Part shown: in pieces, positions 1 to 12,530 of the stretch
Position numbering within the stretch: the first letter of the stretch is position 1
How the letters are laid out: every line of letters begins with the position of its first letter
Assembly: GCA_949752795.1 (NCBI GenBank)
Contig: OX457057.1
Location: 105,861,513 to 105,925,512, forward strand
Direction: 5' to 3'
DNA: 64,000 nt
Origin: Hyperoodon ampullatus
Taxonomy: Eukaryota > Chordata > Mammalia > Artiodactyla > Ziphiidae
Translations under genes and position numbers: made by a program
Notes under the pieces: generated by a model
Databases searched by the model: none
The model's input: the letters and a program-made list of their open reading frames with translations, nothing else
Told to the model about the DNA's origin: nothing

Positions 1-1210
1 GCTCTCAAATCAATCTTTGAAAGCGAAAGCAGTTGACCCTTTGCCAGCATTCTCTGATCTAATTGACTTCCCGCAGTGAAACCTTTATTTTGAAACAGGA
101 TTCCAGAGCCACCACTGGCTAAAAAGACAAAAATAATGTCGTTAACTCTGTTTATTTTGCTTGGGATAAAGTCTCCTGAACTCATAACAAATGTCCTCTT
201 GTTAGCAAATGGAAAGGTATAATTAAGACGGCTTTTCCACCACTTTTAACGAGCTTTCAGTTTCCTCTGTACCACACTCTCTCATTTTTTTAATGAGATA
301 CCAATTTCCTCCTGCCCAGCACTCACAGATACTTTAAGCAATAAAACAGAGAGCTTTGATTTTCATCTTAGTGTGAAGTTTTGGTATTAATTTATTCATC
401 TGTGACCTGCTCCACACTCTTCTTGTGCTAAATGGCCTGTTAATCTTTAAAAATTAACAAGGTATCTCAGGCCAAAATATGAACGAGAAAAGGGAAAAAA
501 ATGAGAGAAGGAGGTTAGGGAATAGAAAGAAGGTTTCTGCTTAGGGTAGTGTGGAAACATTGATATTTTCATCCAGCTGCTTTCAACTTCAGCATCTTCT
601 CGAAATACAGGCCCACAATGAAGACTTTTTCCTGGTTTCCTGCAACCTCTCTCCAATTAAGATCCAAGTGTAACCCAGTCTGCCAGAACTGGGAAGCTGG
701 TTGGGGCCTGGCTGACGTAAATAGAGACCTTGCTGTGGGGCCATGAGCAGCAGGAAGCTCTCGGAAGATGTGTAGGTGGTGAAGGGCAGAGAGAAGGGCC
801 TTCATAAAGGCTGTAGAATCAGCCCAGCCCAGCCTGCTGCCTGCCATCTGGAGAGAGGCAGCCTTGGCAGATTGGGCAGCAAAGAGCTTATTTATGAAAA
901 GGTTTTTTTTTTTTTTCTTTTTTTTTTAAATAACTTTGATAGCTCTTTAAGACATTCAGAAATCCTGGAGCTGAGTACAAAGATTAGATTTGCACTCAGC
1001 AAAAAACTATGTACCTTGTGCTATATATGTCTTGCCCCTCCTTACCAAAAACCTCTGTTATGTACTGTGAGTTGGAAACATGTGACCCAATTAAATCAGA
1101 TGAACTGTTTCTAACACAAAATGCACCTGCTTCCATTTTAATCTGTGATTGCACTTTTGTTTCTCCTCTGCGTAAACAGCTTTTAAAATCATCATCATAA
1201 TTATGCTTCA
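1..1210. other. Unassigned, single-copy-looking DNA
   Basis: I see no gene, RNA gene or recognisable repeat here. A T-rich run lies near 901-928. The short open frames have no recognisable domains. The first 480 bases carry no repeat signature and could include conserved non-coding DNA, but that cannot be judged from one sequence. Confidence 0.5.
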
Positions 1211-1214
1211 CTTT

Positions 1215-4075
1215 TTAAAAACTGAATTATTGAGATATAATTCACATACTGTAAAATTTACCCATGTAAGGTGTACAATTAATAGTTTTAGGATATTTCG
1301 AAAGTTGTGCAAACGTCACCATAATCTAAGTTTAGAACACTGTCTTCATCCTAAAAAACACCCCTCAATCCATTAGCAGTCACTCCCCATTTCCCACCCA
1401 CCCTGCAATCGCAACTCTAGGCAACTACTCATCTCCCATCTCAATAGATTTGCTTATTCTGGACATTTCATATAAATTGAACCATATAATATATGGCTTT
1501 TTGTCACAGGCTTCTTTAAATTAGCATAATGTTTTCAAGGGTCACCCATGCTGTAGCATATATCAGTACTTCATGCCTTTTTTATAGTCAAATAATATTT
1601 CATTGTATGGATATACCACATTTTATTTATCCATTCATAAGTTGATGGATATTTAGGTTTTTTTCTACTTTTTGGCTATTACAAATAATGCTGTGTGAAC
1701 ACTCAAGTTTTTGTGTGGACATATGTTTTCAATTTTGGAGGTAGTCAAATTGCTGAATCATTTGGTAACTCTATGTTTAACATTTTAAGGAACAGCTTCT
1801 CTCACTTTCCATTCACACCATCAAGGTGTGAGGGTTCTAAGTTCTCTACATCTCCTCAAGACATTACTATTATCTTTGTGATGACAGTTATCTTAATGTG
1901 TGAGGTGGTATCACTGTCACTTTAATTTGTCTTTCCTTAATAGCTAATGAGCATTCTTTCATGTCTTCTTTGCTTAGATACTTATTCAAATCCATTGCCT
2001 GCTTTTTAATCAGGTTACTTGTCTTTTTATTACTGAATTATAAGAATTCTTTACACATTCTAGATATCAGTCCTTTATCAGATATGTAAGTTCCAAATAT
2101 TTTCTCCCATTCTGTGAGTTGTCTTTTCATGTTCTTGATGGTATGATTTGCATCACATAAGTTTTCAATTTTGACAGGTTGAATTTACCTATTTTTTCTT
2201 TGTCACTTATGCTTTTGGTGTCATTTAAGATTCAAGGTCTTAGAGATTTATTCTTATATTTTCCTCCAAGAGTTTTATAGTCTTAATGCTAACATTTATG
2301 TCTATGATCCATTTTGAGTTAATTCTATATTTGCCAAGAAGGGGTTCAACTTCATTCTTTTGTATGTAGAAATCTAGTTGTCTCACCAATATTTGTTGAA
2401 AAGATTATTCTTTCCTCACTGGATTGCTTTGGCACCCTTGTTGAAAATTAATCACTTATAAACAAAAGGGTTTATTTCTGTACTCTCGATCCATTCCATT
2501 GATCTATATATCATCTATCTTTATGCCAGTACCACACTGTCCTGAGTCCTGTAGCTATACACAAGTTTTGAAATCATAAAGTGGGCATCCTCCAACTTTG
2601 TTCTCCTTTTTCCATTTTGGCTATTCTGGGTGCCTTGAATTTCCATGTGAATTCTGGGATGAGTTTACCAGTTTCTTCAGATAGGGAAACTGAGATTTTT
2701 TTACAGACATCATACTGAATTATGTAGGTCAATTTTAGGAGCACTGCCATTTTAACATTCTTAGATCTTCTAATCCATGGACACAGGATGTCTTTCAACT
2801 TATTTAGATCTTTGAACTTTCTTCAATGATGTTTTGTAGTTTTTAGTACAAGTCTTGAACTTCTTTCCTTAAATTTACTAAGTATTTTCTTCCTTTTGAT
2901 GCTATTATAAATGGAATTGTTTCATTAATTTCATTTTTGAATTGTTTATTCCTTCTGTATGGAAATACAATAGACTTTTGTATAATGATCCAGTATCTTG
3001 CAATCTTGCTGGACATGTTTCTTAGTTATAATAGTTTTTTTAGTGAATTCCTTAGGATTTTTTCCATCTATAATCACATCACCTACAAAGATAGTTTTAT
3101 TTTTTCCTTTCTAATCTAGACACCTTTCATTTCTTTTTCTTACCTGATTACCCTGACTAGAATCTCCAGTACATTGTTGAATAGAAGTGGTAAGAGCAGA
3201 CTTCTCTTGTTCCTGATCTTTGTTGTGTATCTTTCATAGAGGCCCTTTATCATGGTGAAGAAGTTCCCTTCTTCCCCTACTTTTTTGAGTAATTTTACAA
3301 GGAAGGTGCTGTCTTTTGTCAAAGGCTTTGTCTGCATCTATTGAGGTGACCATGTGGTTTTCATCTTTTTTCCATCAATATGATGTATGTCACTGATTTT
3401 TGTATTCCTGGAATAAATCATGGTGTATAGTCCTTTTTGAATGATGCTAGATTTGGTTTGCTAGTATTTTGTTGGAGATACTTGATCCCATATTCATAAG
3501 GGATATCTGTCTACAATTTTATGTTCTCATTATATCTTTGCATATTTTTAGTATCAGGGCAATACTGACCTCGTAAAATGAGTTAGGAAGTATTCCCTCC
3601 TCTTCTGTTTTTCTAAGAATTTATGAACAGTTGTATTAATTCTTCTTTGAATGTTTGCTAGAATTCACCAGCAAAATGAATATGGGCCTGGGCTCTTCTT
3701 TTGGGGAAGTTTTAAAATTACTAATTAAATATCTTCGTTTTTTATAGATCTGTTCACATTTTCTATTTCTTCTTGAGTCAGTTTTGGTAATGTGTGTTCT
3801 TCTAAGAATTTTCCATTTCTTCTAAGTTATTTATTTCATTGGCATACATTTATTCATAGTACACCATTATAATCCTTTTCAATCTTTAAGGTTGGTTGTG
3901 ATGTCCCTTCTTTCATTCCTGATTTTAGTAATTTGTTTCTTTTATTTTCTGGGTCAATTTAGCTAAGTATCTGCTAATTTTGTTGATCTTTTTAAAGAAA
4001 ACCCTTTTGTTTTGTTGATTTTCTCTATTGTTTTTATATTATGTATTATGCTCTACTTTTAATATTAGTACCCTT
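1215..4075 (-). repeat. Old L1 (L1M-type), antisense, with decayed ORF2
   Basis: The plus strand reads as the complement of an old mammalian L1 from its 3' UTR (near 1215) back into the reverse transcriptase region. Between 3337 and 3140 the minus strand still encodes a recognisable RT stretch, with motifs corresponding to SPLLFN and VLE, although the preceding residues are diverged. Many stops and indels show it is long dead. The 5' part of the element is missing. The subfamily is not assigned. Confidence 0.85.
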
Positions 4076-4079
4076 TAGC

Positions 4080-4594
4080 TTAAAACATACACTCACACCT
4101 AGCCACTTTCAACTCCTATCCCAGCTGTCCTCTTCATTGATATCCTGTACTCCACATCACCCAGGCTGATGTCACTTGGAGAAATGTGGGTTACACTAGC
4201 AGTCATGTCCCATTACTGTCAGTCTCTCAAAACAACCACACAGCCCATCTGCACTAAACAAAAGAAAAGAAAGAACTAAGGGAGAATTGGGAAGACAGAC
4301 TCACTATTTTTTTTTGGTGGCTTTTGTTCCATGACTTTCAGAATTGTTTCCTGTGTCTTGTTCCTTAACTTTATACCTGATACCACTTGTTTGATAAACT
4401 GATTCAGCCAATGTCCAACACTGGGAATGCCAAATACCTGGCATGCATACCATCTCTGTCCCTTGCTCATGGAAGATATTGATAATCTTATCATTTTTTC
4501 TAAACTCAGATGTGGCCTTATAGTTCTCAACACAGGGAGATTCCACATAACCACTACCAACACCTATGGCGCAGTGATTGTAATCCTAGGCATT
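4080..4594. other. Unassigned DNA between L1 copies
   Basis: No gene or repeat family is recognised. Overlapping minus-strand open frames at 4276-4563 have no recognisable domain and are treated as chance. Confidence 0.4.
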
Positions 4595-4705
4595 TACACA
4601 ATAAAAATACATATATATGTTAACCAAAGACATATATTAGAATTATCACATCGACACTATTTGTAATAGCCCCACAGAGAAAACTACCAAATACTCATCA
4701 ACACC
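4595..4705 (+). repeat. Old L1 3' fragment, left part (split by a younger L1)
   Basis: This stretch resembles the part of old L1s just before the 3' UTR (a segment ending in the equivalent of 'aatgtccatcaacag'). The match resumes at about 5594, after a younger L1 and a SINE, so the two pieces were once contiguous. Confidence 0.6.
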
Positions 4706-5384
4706 CGCTACTGGGCATATACCCTGAGAAAACCATAATTCAAAAAGAGTTATGTACCAAAATGTTCATTGCAGCTCTATTTACAATAGCCTGGAGATGG
4801 AAACAACCTAAGTGTCCATCATCGGATGAATGGATAAAGAAGATGTGGCACATATATACAATGGAATATTACTCAGCCATAAAAAGAAACGAAATTGAGC
4901 TATCTGTAATGAGGTGGATGGACCTAGAGTCTGTCATGCAGCGTGAAATAAGTCAGAAAGAGAAAGACAAATACTGTATGCTAACACATATATATAGAAA
5001 TTAAGAAAAAAAAATGTCATGAAGAACCTAGGGGTAAGACAGGAATAAAGACACAGACCTACTAGAGAATGGACTTGAGGATATGGGGAGGGTGAGGGGT
5101 AAGTTGTGACAAAGCGAGAGAGTGGCATGGACATATATACACTACCAAACGTAAAATAGATAGCTGGTGGGAAGCAGGTGTATAGCACAGGGAGCTCAGC
5201 TCGGTGCTTTGTGACCGCCTAGAGGGGTGGGATAGGGAGGGTGGGAGGGAGGGAGACGTAAGAGGGAAGAGATACGGGAACATATGTATATGTATAACTG
5301 ATTCACTTTGTTATAAAGCAGAAACTAACACACCATTGTAAAGCAATTATACTCCAGTAAAGATGTAAAAAAAAAAAAAAAAGA
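4706..5384 (+). repeat. Young 5'-truncated L1, 3' end with poly-A
   Basis: This copy begins inside the C-terminal part of ORF2; the frame at 4762-5004 holds the conserved L1 motif [11 protein letters not shown]. It runs through the 3' UTR to 'ccagtaaagatgt' and a poly-A tail at about 5368-5384. The 3' UTR closely matches that of the full-length L1 at 46352-52520 (opposite strand), so both belong to the same recent lineage. It is inserted in an older L1, and its own tail holds a SINE. ORF2 ends near 5004 in a THIYRN-type terminus. Confidence 0.88.
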
Positions 5385-5592
5385 GGGTTTCCCTGGTGGC
5401 GCAGTGGTTGAGAGTCCGCCTGCCAATGCAGGGGATACGGGTTTGGGCCCCGGTCCAGGAAGATCCCACATGCCGTGGAGCGGCTAGGCCCGTGAGCCAT
5501 GGCCGCTGAGCCTGCGCGTCCGGAGCCTGTGCTCCGCAACGGGAGAGGCCACAACAGTGAGAGGCCCGCGTACCACAAAAAAAAAAAAAAAG
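5385..5592 (+). repeat. Cetacean CHR-type SINE, inserted in an L1 poly-A tail
   Basis: The tRNA-derived head carries a pol III A-box-like motif (tggcgcagtgg) and a B-box-like motif (diverged here: ggtttgggccc). The GC-rich body and a poly-A tail (5577-5592) follow. It starts directly in the A-tract of the preceding L1, a common landing site for L1-driven retroposition. The tract makes the target-site duplication unreadable. Confidence 0.9.
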
Positions 5593-5593
5593 A

Positions 5594-5977
5594 TTGAATA
5601 AATCAGTGTGGTATCTTTACAAAATGGGCTACTATACAGCAATGAGAATGAACACCTTACAACTACTTTGGACAATATAAATGATGCTTACTAATATAAC
5701 ACTGAACCAAAGAAACCAAACATGAAATAATACATATTGTAGGATTCCATTCATAGATTAAAACCAAACAAAACAAATCTATGCTATTAGAAGCCAGGAT
5801 AATTGTTACCCCTGGGAGGAAACTGGAAAGAATCACGAAGAAGAATTTTCCACCTGGAGGATGGAAAATTTCTCTTTCTTGATATGATGCTCAGTGTTAC
5901 CCAGGGTGTACTGAGTTTGTGAAAAATCTTCATCCTGTAGCCTTGATGTAAGTATTTCTCTGTATGTGTATATATTT
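5594..5977 (+). repeat. Old L1 3' fragment, right part
   Basis: This continues the old L1 left at 4705: the '..gtggtatctttacaaaatgg' and 'ctatacagcaatgagaatgaa' segments are standard L1 near-3' sequence. It runs into a degenerate 3' UTR near the next SINE. There is no coding capacity. Confidence 0.6.
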
Positions 5978-6217
5978 AATAACACGGGTTTTTTTTTGTT
6001 GTTGTTGTTGTTTTTTGTGGTACGCAGGCCTCTCACTGTTGTGGCCTCTCCCGCTGCGGAGCACAGACTCCAGGTGCACAGGCTCAGCGGCCATGGCTCA
6101 TGGGCCCAGCCACTCCACGGCATGTGGGATCTTCCCAGACCGGGGCATGAACCCACGTCTTCTGCATCGGCAGGAGGACTCTCAACCACTGCGCCACCAG
6201 GGAAGCCCAATAACACG
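5978..6217 (-). repeat. CHR-type SINE with 9-bp target-site duplication
   Basis: The SINE body lies at about 5987-6208 in antisense: a T-rich and GTT-rich tail at the left, and the complement of the GC-rich body ending in 'gccaccagggaagccc'. It is flanked by aataacacg at 5978-5986 and 6209-6217, a perfect short duplication, so both ends are fixed. Open frames across it (5833-6216 minus, 5964-6224 plus) are SINE shadows. Confidence 0.93.
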
Positions 6218-7765
6218 TTTTTAACAGTTTGGTTTACTCATCTCCCTAAGCAGATATGAACTTCTCTAGTTTTCAGAACTATGTTTTTATTTCATTGAAT
6301 CTCCTTCGGATTTAGGCCAGTGATGGAAATATAACAGAAACATGTTTGCTTTACTTATTTGCTATTCCTGCTCTAAATTTCAAGTATTCCAGTCCCACTT
6401 CTTGGAATCTGGCCTGTATCTGATTCTGTAATTATCCTTTATCCACAGGGTACAATATTTCTGGAAAATTTTGTAACTTATTCCAACCCAGGCTAACTCC
6501 ATGGTGTCCCTACTCACATTCTGGTTCCGATTTTTGATACCTCAACTTTCCCCCTTTGTTGCCAGACCTTGATAAACTGTGGGGGTAGGACTACTCCCTG
6601 GGAACCTAGATTGGACAAATCAATTTAGAATACATGAAAGAAGAAAATTTATCGGCACAGGAACTTGTGGTATATCTAGAAATCATACCAGTCACATGCT
6701 CTTCAGCCCCAAAACAGAAAACTTTTTAAGTACTCTTAAATGCTACAGATATTGCCATTCATATGAGTAGCAGGACCACTCTCAGTAGCTTTTGAAATGG
6801 GGCTTCAATGTCTATGAGTGTTATGCATTCCCTTGGAGGCTGATATAATTATACCTAAGTTTAGAACAAGCTCAGAGAGGTCAGTTTGGTCAGGTAATAT
6901 AGACTGAATTATGTTGTGATGACAAACAACCCCCAAATCTCACTGACTTATAACAACCATTTGTTTTTGCTCAAACTATATCCATTGTAGACCGTCTATA
7001 GTTCTACTCCACCCATCTTCTGCCTAGGACACAGGCTGAAGGAATATTTTTCAGGGACATTCCTAGTCTTGTGGTAGAAAGAGAATATTGTGTTATAGCT
7101 CTTACACTTTTTTTCTCAGAAATGGCACACATCATTTCTGCTCATATTTAAGTGGCCAGAGCAAGCAACATAACCAAGCCTAACACCAACAGGGAAAGGA
7201 TATATCATCCTTACACATGGGAAAACAGTGAGTATTTATAACAATAACAACCTACCATAGCAGTAAAGCTGAAAGGAAGACAGGGATGTGATCGCTCCCT
7301 CCATTAGTTTATAAACAAATGGGAATAATAATTCACATTTCATATTTTTATACTCTCAATTTAAGCTCTGGTATTTTTAGCCTGAACAATTAGGGTGAGA
7401 ACAAAGACTAGACATTAGTTCAACAGAAACCATCTTTGCTGCAACCTTCCCTTGACCTTTTCAGAGTCATCCCTCCCACACCCCCACATAATGTGGAAAG
7501 ATGGAGGCAGGTGTCTTCCTCAAACCATCTGGTTGATGCAAATGGGAATGTGTTCATTGATGTACCTGGTTCCATTTATAGAACTACCCTCATCTAGCAC
7601 AGGTATGCTGTCTGAAGAACAAGAATGATACGATAATAGAAGACAGACCATCCTAGACTCTGCCCTCCACTTACAGAATGAATGAGACAGTTACTATTTT
7701 CTGAAATTGTCTAAAGGTTTCCTTTGGGAAAAAATACTGGGGAGGGAGGGATGACTAGAAAGAGC
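6218..7765. other. Mostly unassigned; an ancient interspersed repeat at about 6890-7200
   Basis: Around 6890-7200 the sequence resembles a widespread old mammalian repeat (a stretch like 'accccaaatctcactgactta'), whose family I cannot name with confidence. The rest holds no recognisable gene, RNA or repeat. Confidence 0.35.
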
Positions 7766-8095
7766 ACAAAGGATTTTTGGGACAATAAAAGTACTCTCTA
7801 TGATATTATAATGGTGGATATAGGTTAGCATACATTTGTCCAAACTCAGAAATTACAACACCAAGAGTGAACCCTAATGTACAACATGGACTCTGGTTAA
7901 TAATGATGTTTTAATGTTGGTTCATCAACTATAACAAACGTGTACCACTCTGGTAGGAGGGTGGGTGTTAACAATGGGGGAGGCTATACATGTGTGGGGG
8001 TAGGGGGCATGTGGGAGATCTCTCTACCATCTGCTCAATACTGCTGTGAACCTAAAACTGCTATAAAAAATAAAGTCTATTAAAAAAATAGGGAA
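7766..8095 (+). repeat. Old L1 3' UTR end (L1M-type)
   Basis: The segment holds the standard old-L1 3' UTR phrases 'aacaccaagagtgaacccta', 'gttcatcaactataacaaa', 'taccactctggt' and a terminal 'aaataaagtctattaaaaaa'. It is 5'-truncated with no coding sequence. Confidence 0.85.
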
Positions 8096-9045
8096 GTCTT
8101 CCTAATTCTTGAAAAGTCTGAACAGAAGACCACAAAATGCCTAGAGACATGCTCCCTAAGTCAGAAAGTGGCTTTTGCCAACAAGGCAGGAGTCCCCTGA
8201 TCTGTCATAACAGAACTGGTCAGTACTGCATCCTCTAGGGAGTACTACAGAATGTAGATCACCAGACAGATAAGCATAGTTCAACACAGAGAACTTCTTA
8301 GTTGGCTGGAGTAAATGAATTGAGCTACCACTGTTCTAACTAAACAGATCAGGCTCTACCTCAAAGCTGCAGAAACAGCCAGGTGTCTAGGCTGAAGGGT
8401 GCTGAGTGAATCAGTTGGATTTCATTTCCCCTTTGATTCCAAGCACAGGAAAGGTCTGTCACTGCTGGTCACCGTTTGTGGAAAAGAACGAGAGGGTGGG
8501 GGTTGAAGAAGGAAAAAGAAGGCAATGCAGCACAAAGCCCATCCTTAAATTCCTCTGAAAGGAGGGTGGCGAATGAAGAGATGAGGAGGAGGGGGAAAAT
8601 TATAAAAACAAATGTGTGCCCAAGATCCATCTGGAAGCCAGATACTCAGTGTGTGGGCAAAAACTCTCTTCTGTTCCAGGTGCTGTCTCTGGTGGCTGTG
8701 TGGCTCAGTCTGCCCCTCCCTTTCCCCAAACCACAAGCCATTCCTACTCCTCTGCAACTCCTCCAAGACACATAGCTTAATGTCTGAAAAAAATGTTCTA
8801 TGAAAACCAACTAATATCATTATTTTCCCTACCTATTGTCTCATGAAGAGGATTATAGATGATATAATCATGAGCTGTTAAAATGTGAAGGGACTTTAGA
8901 GAGCAGCAGTCATAGAAAAAAAAGGGATAATGACAGATGAATTTCAATTCTGACTCCCATTCATGAGCTAAGTAAACAAGTAAAAAACTTAAATTCTCCA
9001 AAACTCAGTTTTCCTAATTTGTAAAATGGTGATGAAAACAATATC
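8096..9045. other. Unassigned DNA
   Basis: No gene or repeat is recognised. The frame at 8476-8775 is low-complexity and has no domain or splice signals that would support a gene. Confidence 0.4.
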
Positions 9046-9620
9046 ACCCTTATTCTTTATTCATTCATTCATCTATCTGTTCATTTAACATATATCTATA
9101 TAGTGTTTACTACATACCAGATACCATGCTATGAGGTAGGCATACGGTAGAGAACCAAGGTATGGGTCTTGGCTTCACATAGCTCTTGGCTTCGTGAAGT
9201 GTACAGTGACTCTGCTGGGGAGGACAAACATCAACAAATCACATGAATAAATAAATATATGTGACATGAAGTCAAAAGGATCTCTGGGGTAGTAGCATTT
9301 GGGCTGAGAATATGAAGGATTAGTAGGAATTAACGGAGTGAAGTAGAGTAGGAATATGGCAATGTGATATTTTTGGCAGAGGGAACAATCTGTTTGATGG
9401 TGCTGAGGAACGAATAAGCTTCCATAAACAAACAAAAAAACAGTATGAAGAACATGAACAAAATGAAAATAGCACAGCCAGGTAGAGCTCAAAAGAAGAA
9501 AGGATGGATAGCCCTATGGACCATTTAATGGATTTTGAGCATTACCTGAAGTGAATAGGGAAGCCAGAAAAGGGTTTTAAGCAGAGGAATGATTATTAAA
9601 TTATGTGTGTAAAACATCAC
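9046..9620 (+). repeat. Ancient mammal-wide repeat, probably L2-class
   Basis: The block resembles the very common old mammalian sequence that begins 'tttactacataccagatacc', continues through 'ggcagagggaacaatctg', and ends in 'gaagccagaaaagggttttaagc'. Two more diverged copies of its second half lie near 19860-20130 and 57540-57790. The family name is uncertain. Confidence 0.45.
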
Positions 9621-9964
9621 TTTAACAGGTATTTCATAAAATTTTTTTATGAACAAGCACACAGAAAGTGTGTTTCTGAAAAAAACACACAGATAGTCTC
9701 ATTTCTTCATTTTTAAGATGAGGAGTCATAAAACCTATCACATGATTTCAGAATGGCCAAAGAGAATAAGAGTATGCTCATGCTGAGTCCTGAAATAAAC
9801 TGTTTACTTGGATTGATTTTAAACAAGAAATCTTCTGGGGTTTAAACAATTGAGGGTGTTTAAGAAAAGATTATCTATTTGACTTTGAATCCAGGAATAT
9901 TCTCTTGGAATGGCCCAGGGGTGATGGCATTAAATCCATGGAGAAAATATAATCCTTACATAGG

Positions 9965-10006
9965 GCATTACCTTAACTGTAGGCAGCATTACCATAACTG
10001 TAGGCA
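9965..10006. repeat. Two tandem 21-bp units
   Basis: Two units of 21 bp (9965-9985 and 9986-10006) differ at one base (t/a at the ninth position). Each ends in 'aactgtaggca'. A partial third unit may begin at 10007. Confidence 0.85.
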
Positions 10007-10040
10007 GTTTACCAAAAAAACCCCAAGATACCCAGCTAAA

Positions 10041-10145
10041 TTTGAATTTCAGATAAACAACACTCTTTTAGTATAAGTATGTCCCAAATATTGCATGGAA
10101 CATACTTACACTCAAAAAAAAAATGTTGTTTATCTGAAATTCAAA
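10041..10145. repeat. 105-bp imperfect palindrome
   Basis: Arms 10041-10061 and 10125-10145 are perfect reverse complements over 21 bp. Inner arms 10070-10082 and 10100-10112 match at 12 of 13 positions, leaving a loop of about 17 bp. Complementarity resumes outside 10041/10145 with one gap ('gatacccagct' against 'gggcatc'). The flank 'atttgctgaatctggcaacc' recurs in a common mammalian repeat as I remember it, so this is probably a small DNA-transposon or repeat-derived hairpin rather than a unique element. Confidence 0.8.
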
Positions 10146-10164
10146 TTGGGCATCCTGTAATTTT

Positions 10165-11510
10165 ATTTGCTGAATCTGGCAACCCTAGAGTCTATAGGAA
10201 GCATCAGTCACATCACTCATAATAACATTACTTGTTGGTTTTCAACTTTTAGAATTGCTCTATGGATGAAATACCAAATACTTAATATTCACAGATCAGA
10301 ATGTAAATTTTAACAACTTTTCACTGTAAAAGAAAAGGCATATGGAGTGGAGGGTGAGTGAAATGGATGAAGGGGTTTTTTTAAAATAAAGAAAGGCATA
10401 CAAGACAGAAGATGGGGGATAGAGGAGAGTGAAGAAAGGTAGAGGAGCGGTAAGGGCATTGATGTCTTTATCTTAAGTAGAGTGCAGTTGAGATATTGGT
10501 AAAAGTTGATGTGTATTGCATGATCCATCTATTTCAGTATTCTTTGTGCCAGAAAAAGTTGTAAGAGATTTCAGTTATCGTATTTAACTTAAAGCATAGA
10601 TACCTTATTGCTTCTGAGTGGCCTTTTATTTCATGTACTTTCAAAGTCTGGTTTGTACCATCTTAAGAAAGGAGAAGTACCCCCAACTTTACTAACTGCT
10701 ATATAAAATAGTTCACTAAAAGTCATCTTTATCCAGTACGGTTGGGACCAGTAGCTAATGTGTTGGTCAAGAAAGCCAGTTAAAGTGAGAAAACATAAAA
10801 AATGATATACACATACCTTATGCATTTTGTTATAATTTAAAACATGTGAATGACTATTTATGTGTCAATCTTTTGATGCAGGGCCAAGACCTTTTCTTTG
10901 AGTATGAATCCCTGAGTATGAGTTCTGTGTCACCAAAAAGCAACATCTCTCATTTCCATTTATAGTTTCTATAATATGTAATGAGAATTTAAGTATACTT
11001 TTAAAGCAATCTGAGTGCAGAAACCTTCTGTGCTTTTACAAAAATTTCCCCCATCTTCCACACTGCTGTCTTGCCTACAGCAATTTTTTAAATGATTTTA
11101 CTGAATCTTTCCAAAGCATTTAATGAAATTTCTTGTAGAAAAACAAAAGAACAAACAACCTTCTTTTTGCAATCTTGTTCCACTGATTTTAATACTCTTT
11201 CATCACATTATAAAATTATATAACCAATAAGATAGGGATATATTGGGCCAATTTTTATAGTAGCATAGAAAAATCTACTACTACTTCTTTTTCTTTCTTT
11301 CTTTCTTCTTTTTTTTTTGGACTGAGGTGAAACTCACATTTTGCCTCCAAGGCAGTGGAAATAAAATAGTCAAATTATTTCAGCAATTAAGTCTTCTTAG
11401 AGGCCATACTACTGGGAGGTAAGAAAAGAGATTAAACAATTCTGAAGGCCAATTTCACTCAAAGTTTGCACCATGATATGTGTACTGATGTCATTATTCA
11501 GTTTCTCAAA
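10165..11510. other. Unassigned DNA with a pyrimidine tract
   Basis: No gene or known repeat is recognised. A TTTC-rich tract lies near 11283-11320. Confidence 0.4.
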
Positions 11511-11514
11511 ATGT

Positions 11515-12530
11515 GACTTTTTTTTTAATACAGCTGGTTCTCATTAGTTACCCGTTTCATACACATCAGTGTATACATGTCAATCCCAAACTCTCAATTC
11601 ATCACACACGCACCCCCACCATCCACTTTCCCCCTTGGTGTCCATACGTTTGTTCACTACATCTGTGTCTCAATTTCTGCCTTGAAACCCAGTTCATCTG
11701 TACCATTTTTCTAGGTTCCACATATATGCGTTAATATATGATATTTGTTTTTCTCTTTCTGACTTACTTCACTCTGTATGACAGTCTCTAGATCCATCCA
11801 CGTCTCTACAAATGACCCAATCTCATTCCTTTTTATGGCTGAGTAATAGTCCATTGTACATATATATACCACATCTTCTTTATCTATTTGTCTGTCGATG
11901 GTCATTTAGGTTGCTTCCATGTCCTGGCTATTGTAAATAGTGTTGCAATGAGCATTGGGGTGCATGTGTCTTTTTGAATTATGGTTTTCTCTGGGTATAT
12001 GCCCAGCTGTGGGATTGCTGGGTCATATGGTAATTCTATTTTTAGTTTTTTAAGAAACTTCCACACTGTTCTCCATAGTGGCTGTATCAATTTACATTCC
12101 CACCAACAGTGCAAGAGGGTTCCCTTTTCTCCACATCCTCTCCAGCATTTGTTGTTTGTAGATTTTCTGATGATGCCCATTCTAACTGGGGTAAGGTGAT
12201 ACCTCATTGTAGTTTTGATTTGCATTTCTCTAATAATTAGTGATGTTGAGCAGCTTTACATGGGCTTCTTGGCCATCTGTATGTCTTCTTTGGAGAAATG
12301 TATATTTAGGTCTTCTGCCCATTTTTGGATTGGGTTGTTTGTTTCTTTAATATTGAGCTGCATGAGCTGTTTATATATTTTGGAGATTAATCCTTTGTCC
12401 GTTGATTCATTTGCAAATATTTTCTCCCATTCTGGGGGTTGTCTTTTTGTCTTGTTTGTAGCTTCCTTTGCTGTTCAAAAGCTTTTAAGTTTCATTAGGT
12501 CCCATTTGTTTATTTTTGTTTTTATTTCCA
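11515..12530 (-). repeat. 5'-truncated L1, antisense
   Basis: The left edge is a T-run followed by the complement of the L1 3' UTR. Minus-strand frames 11902-12225 and 11711-11905 encode the ORF2 C-terminus, including the zinc-knuckle-like CWRGCG...LLHCWWEC and the [11 protein letters not shown] motif, but in different frames, so ORF2 is broken by a frameshift near 11900. The copy stops near 12530, just before the ORF2 region equivalent to 'tctctaggagg'. Confidence 0.88.

Noticed and set aside
5833..6216. 127-codon minus-strand open frame
   Set aside because: It is mostly the SINE at 5987-6208.
8476..8775. 99-codon frame in a GC-richer stretch
   Set aside because: No domain, splice signals or CpG support; overlapping frames occur on the other strand.
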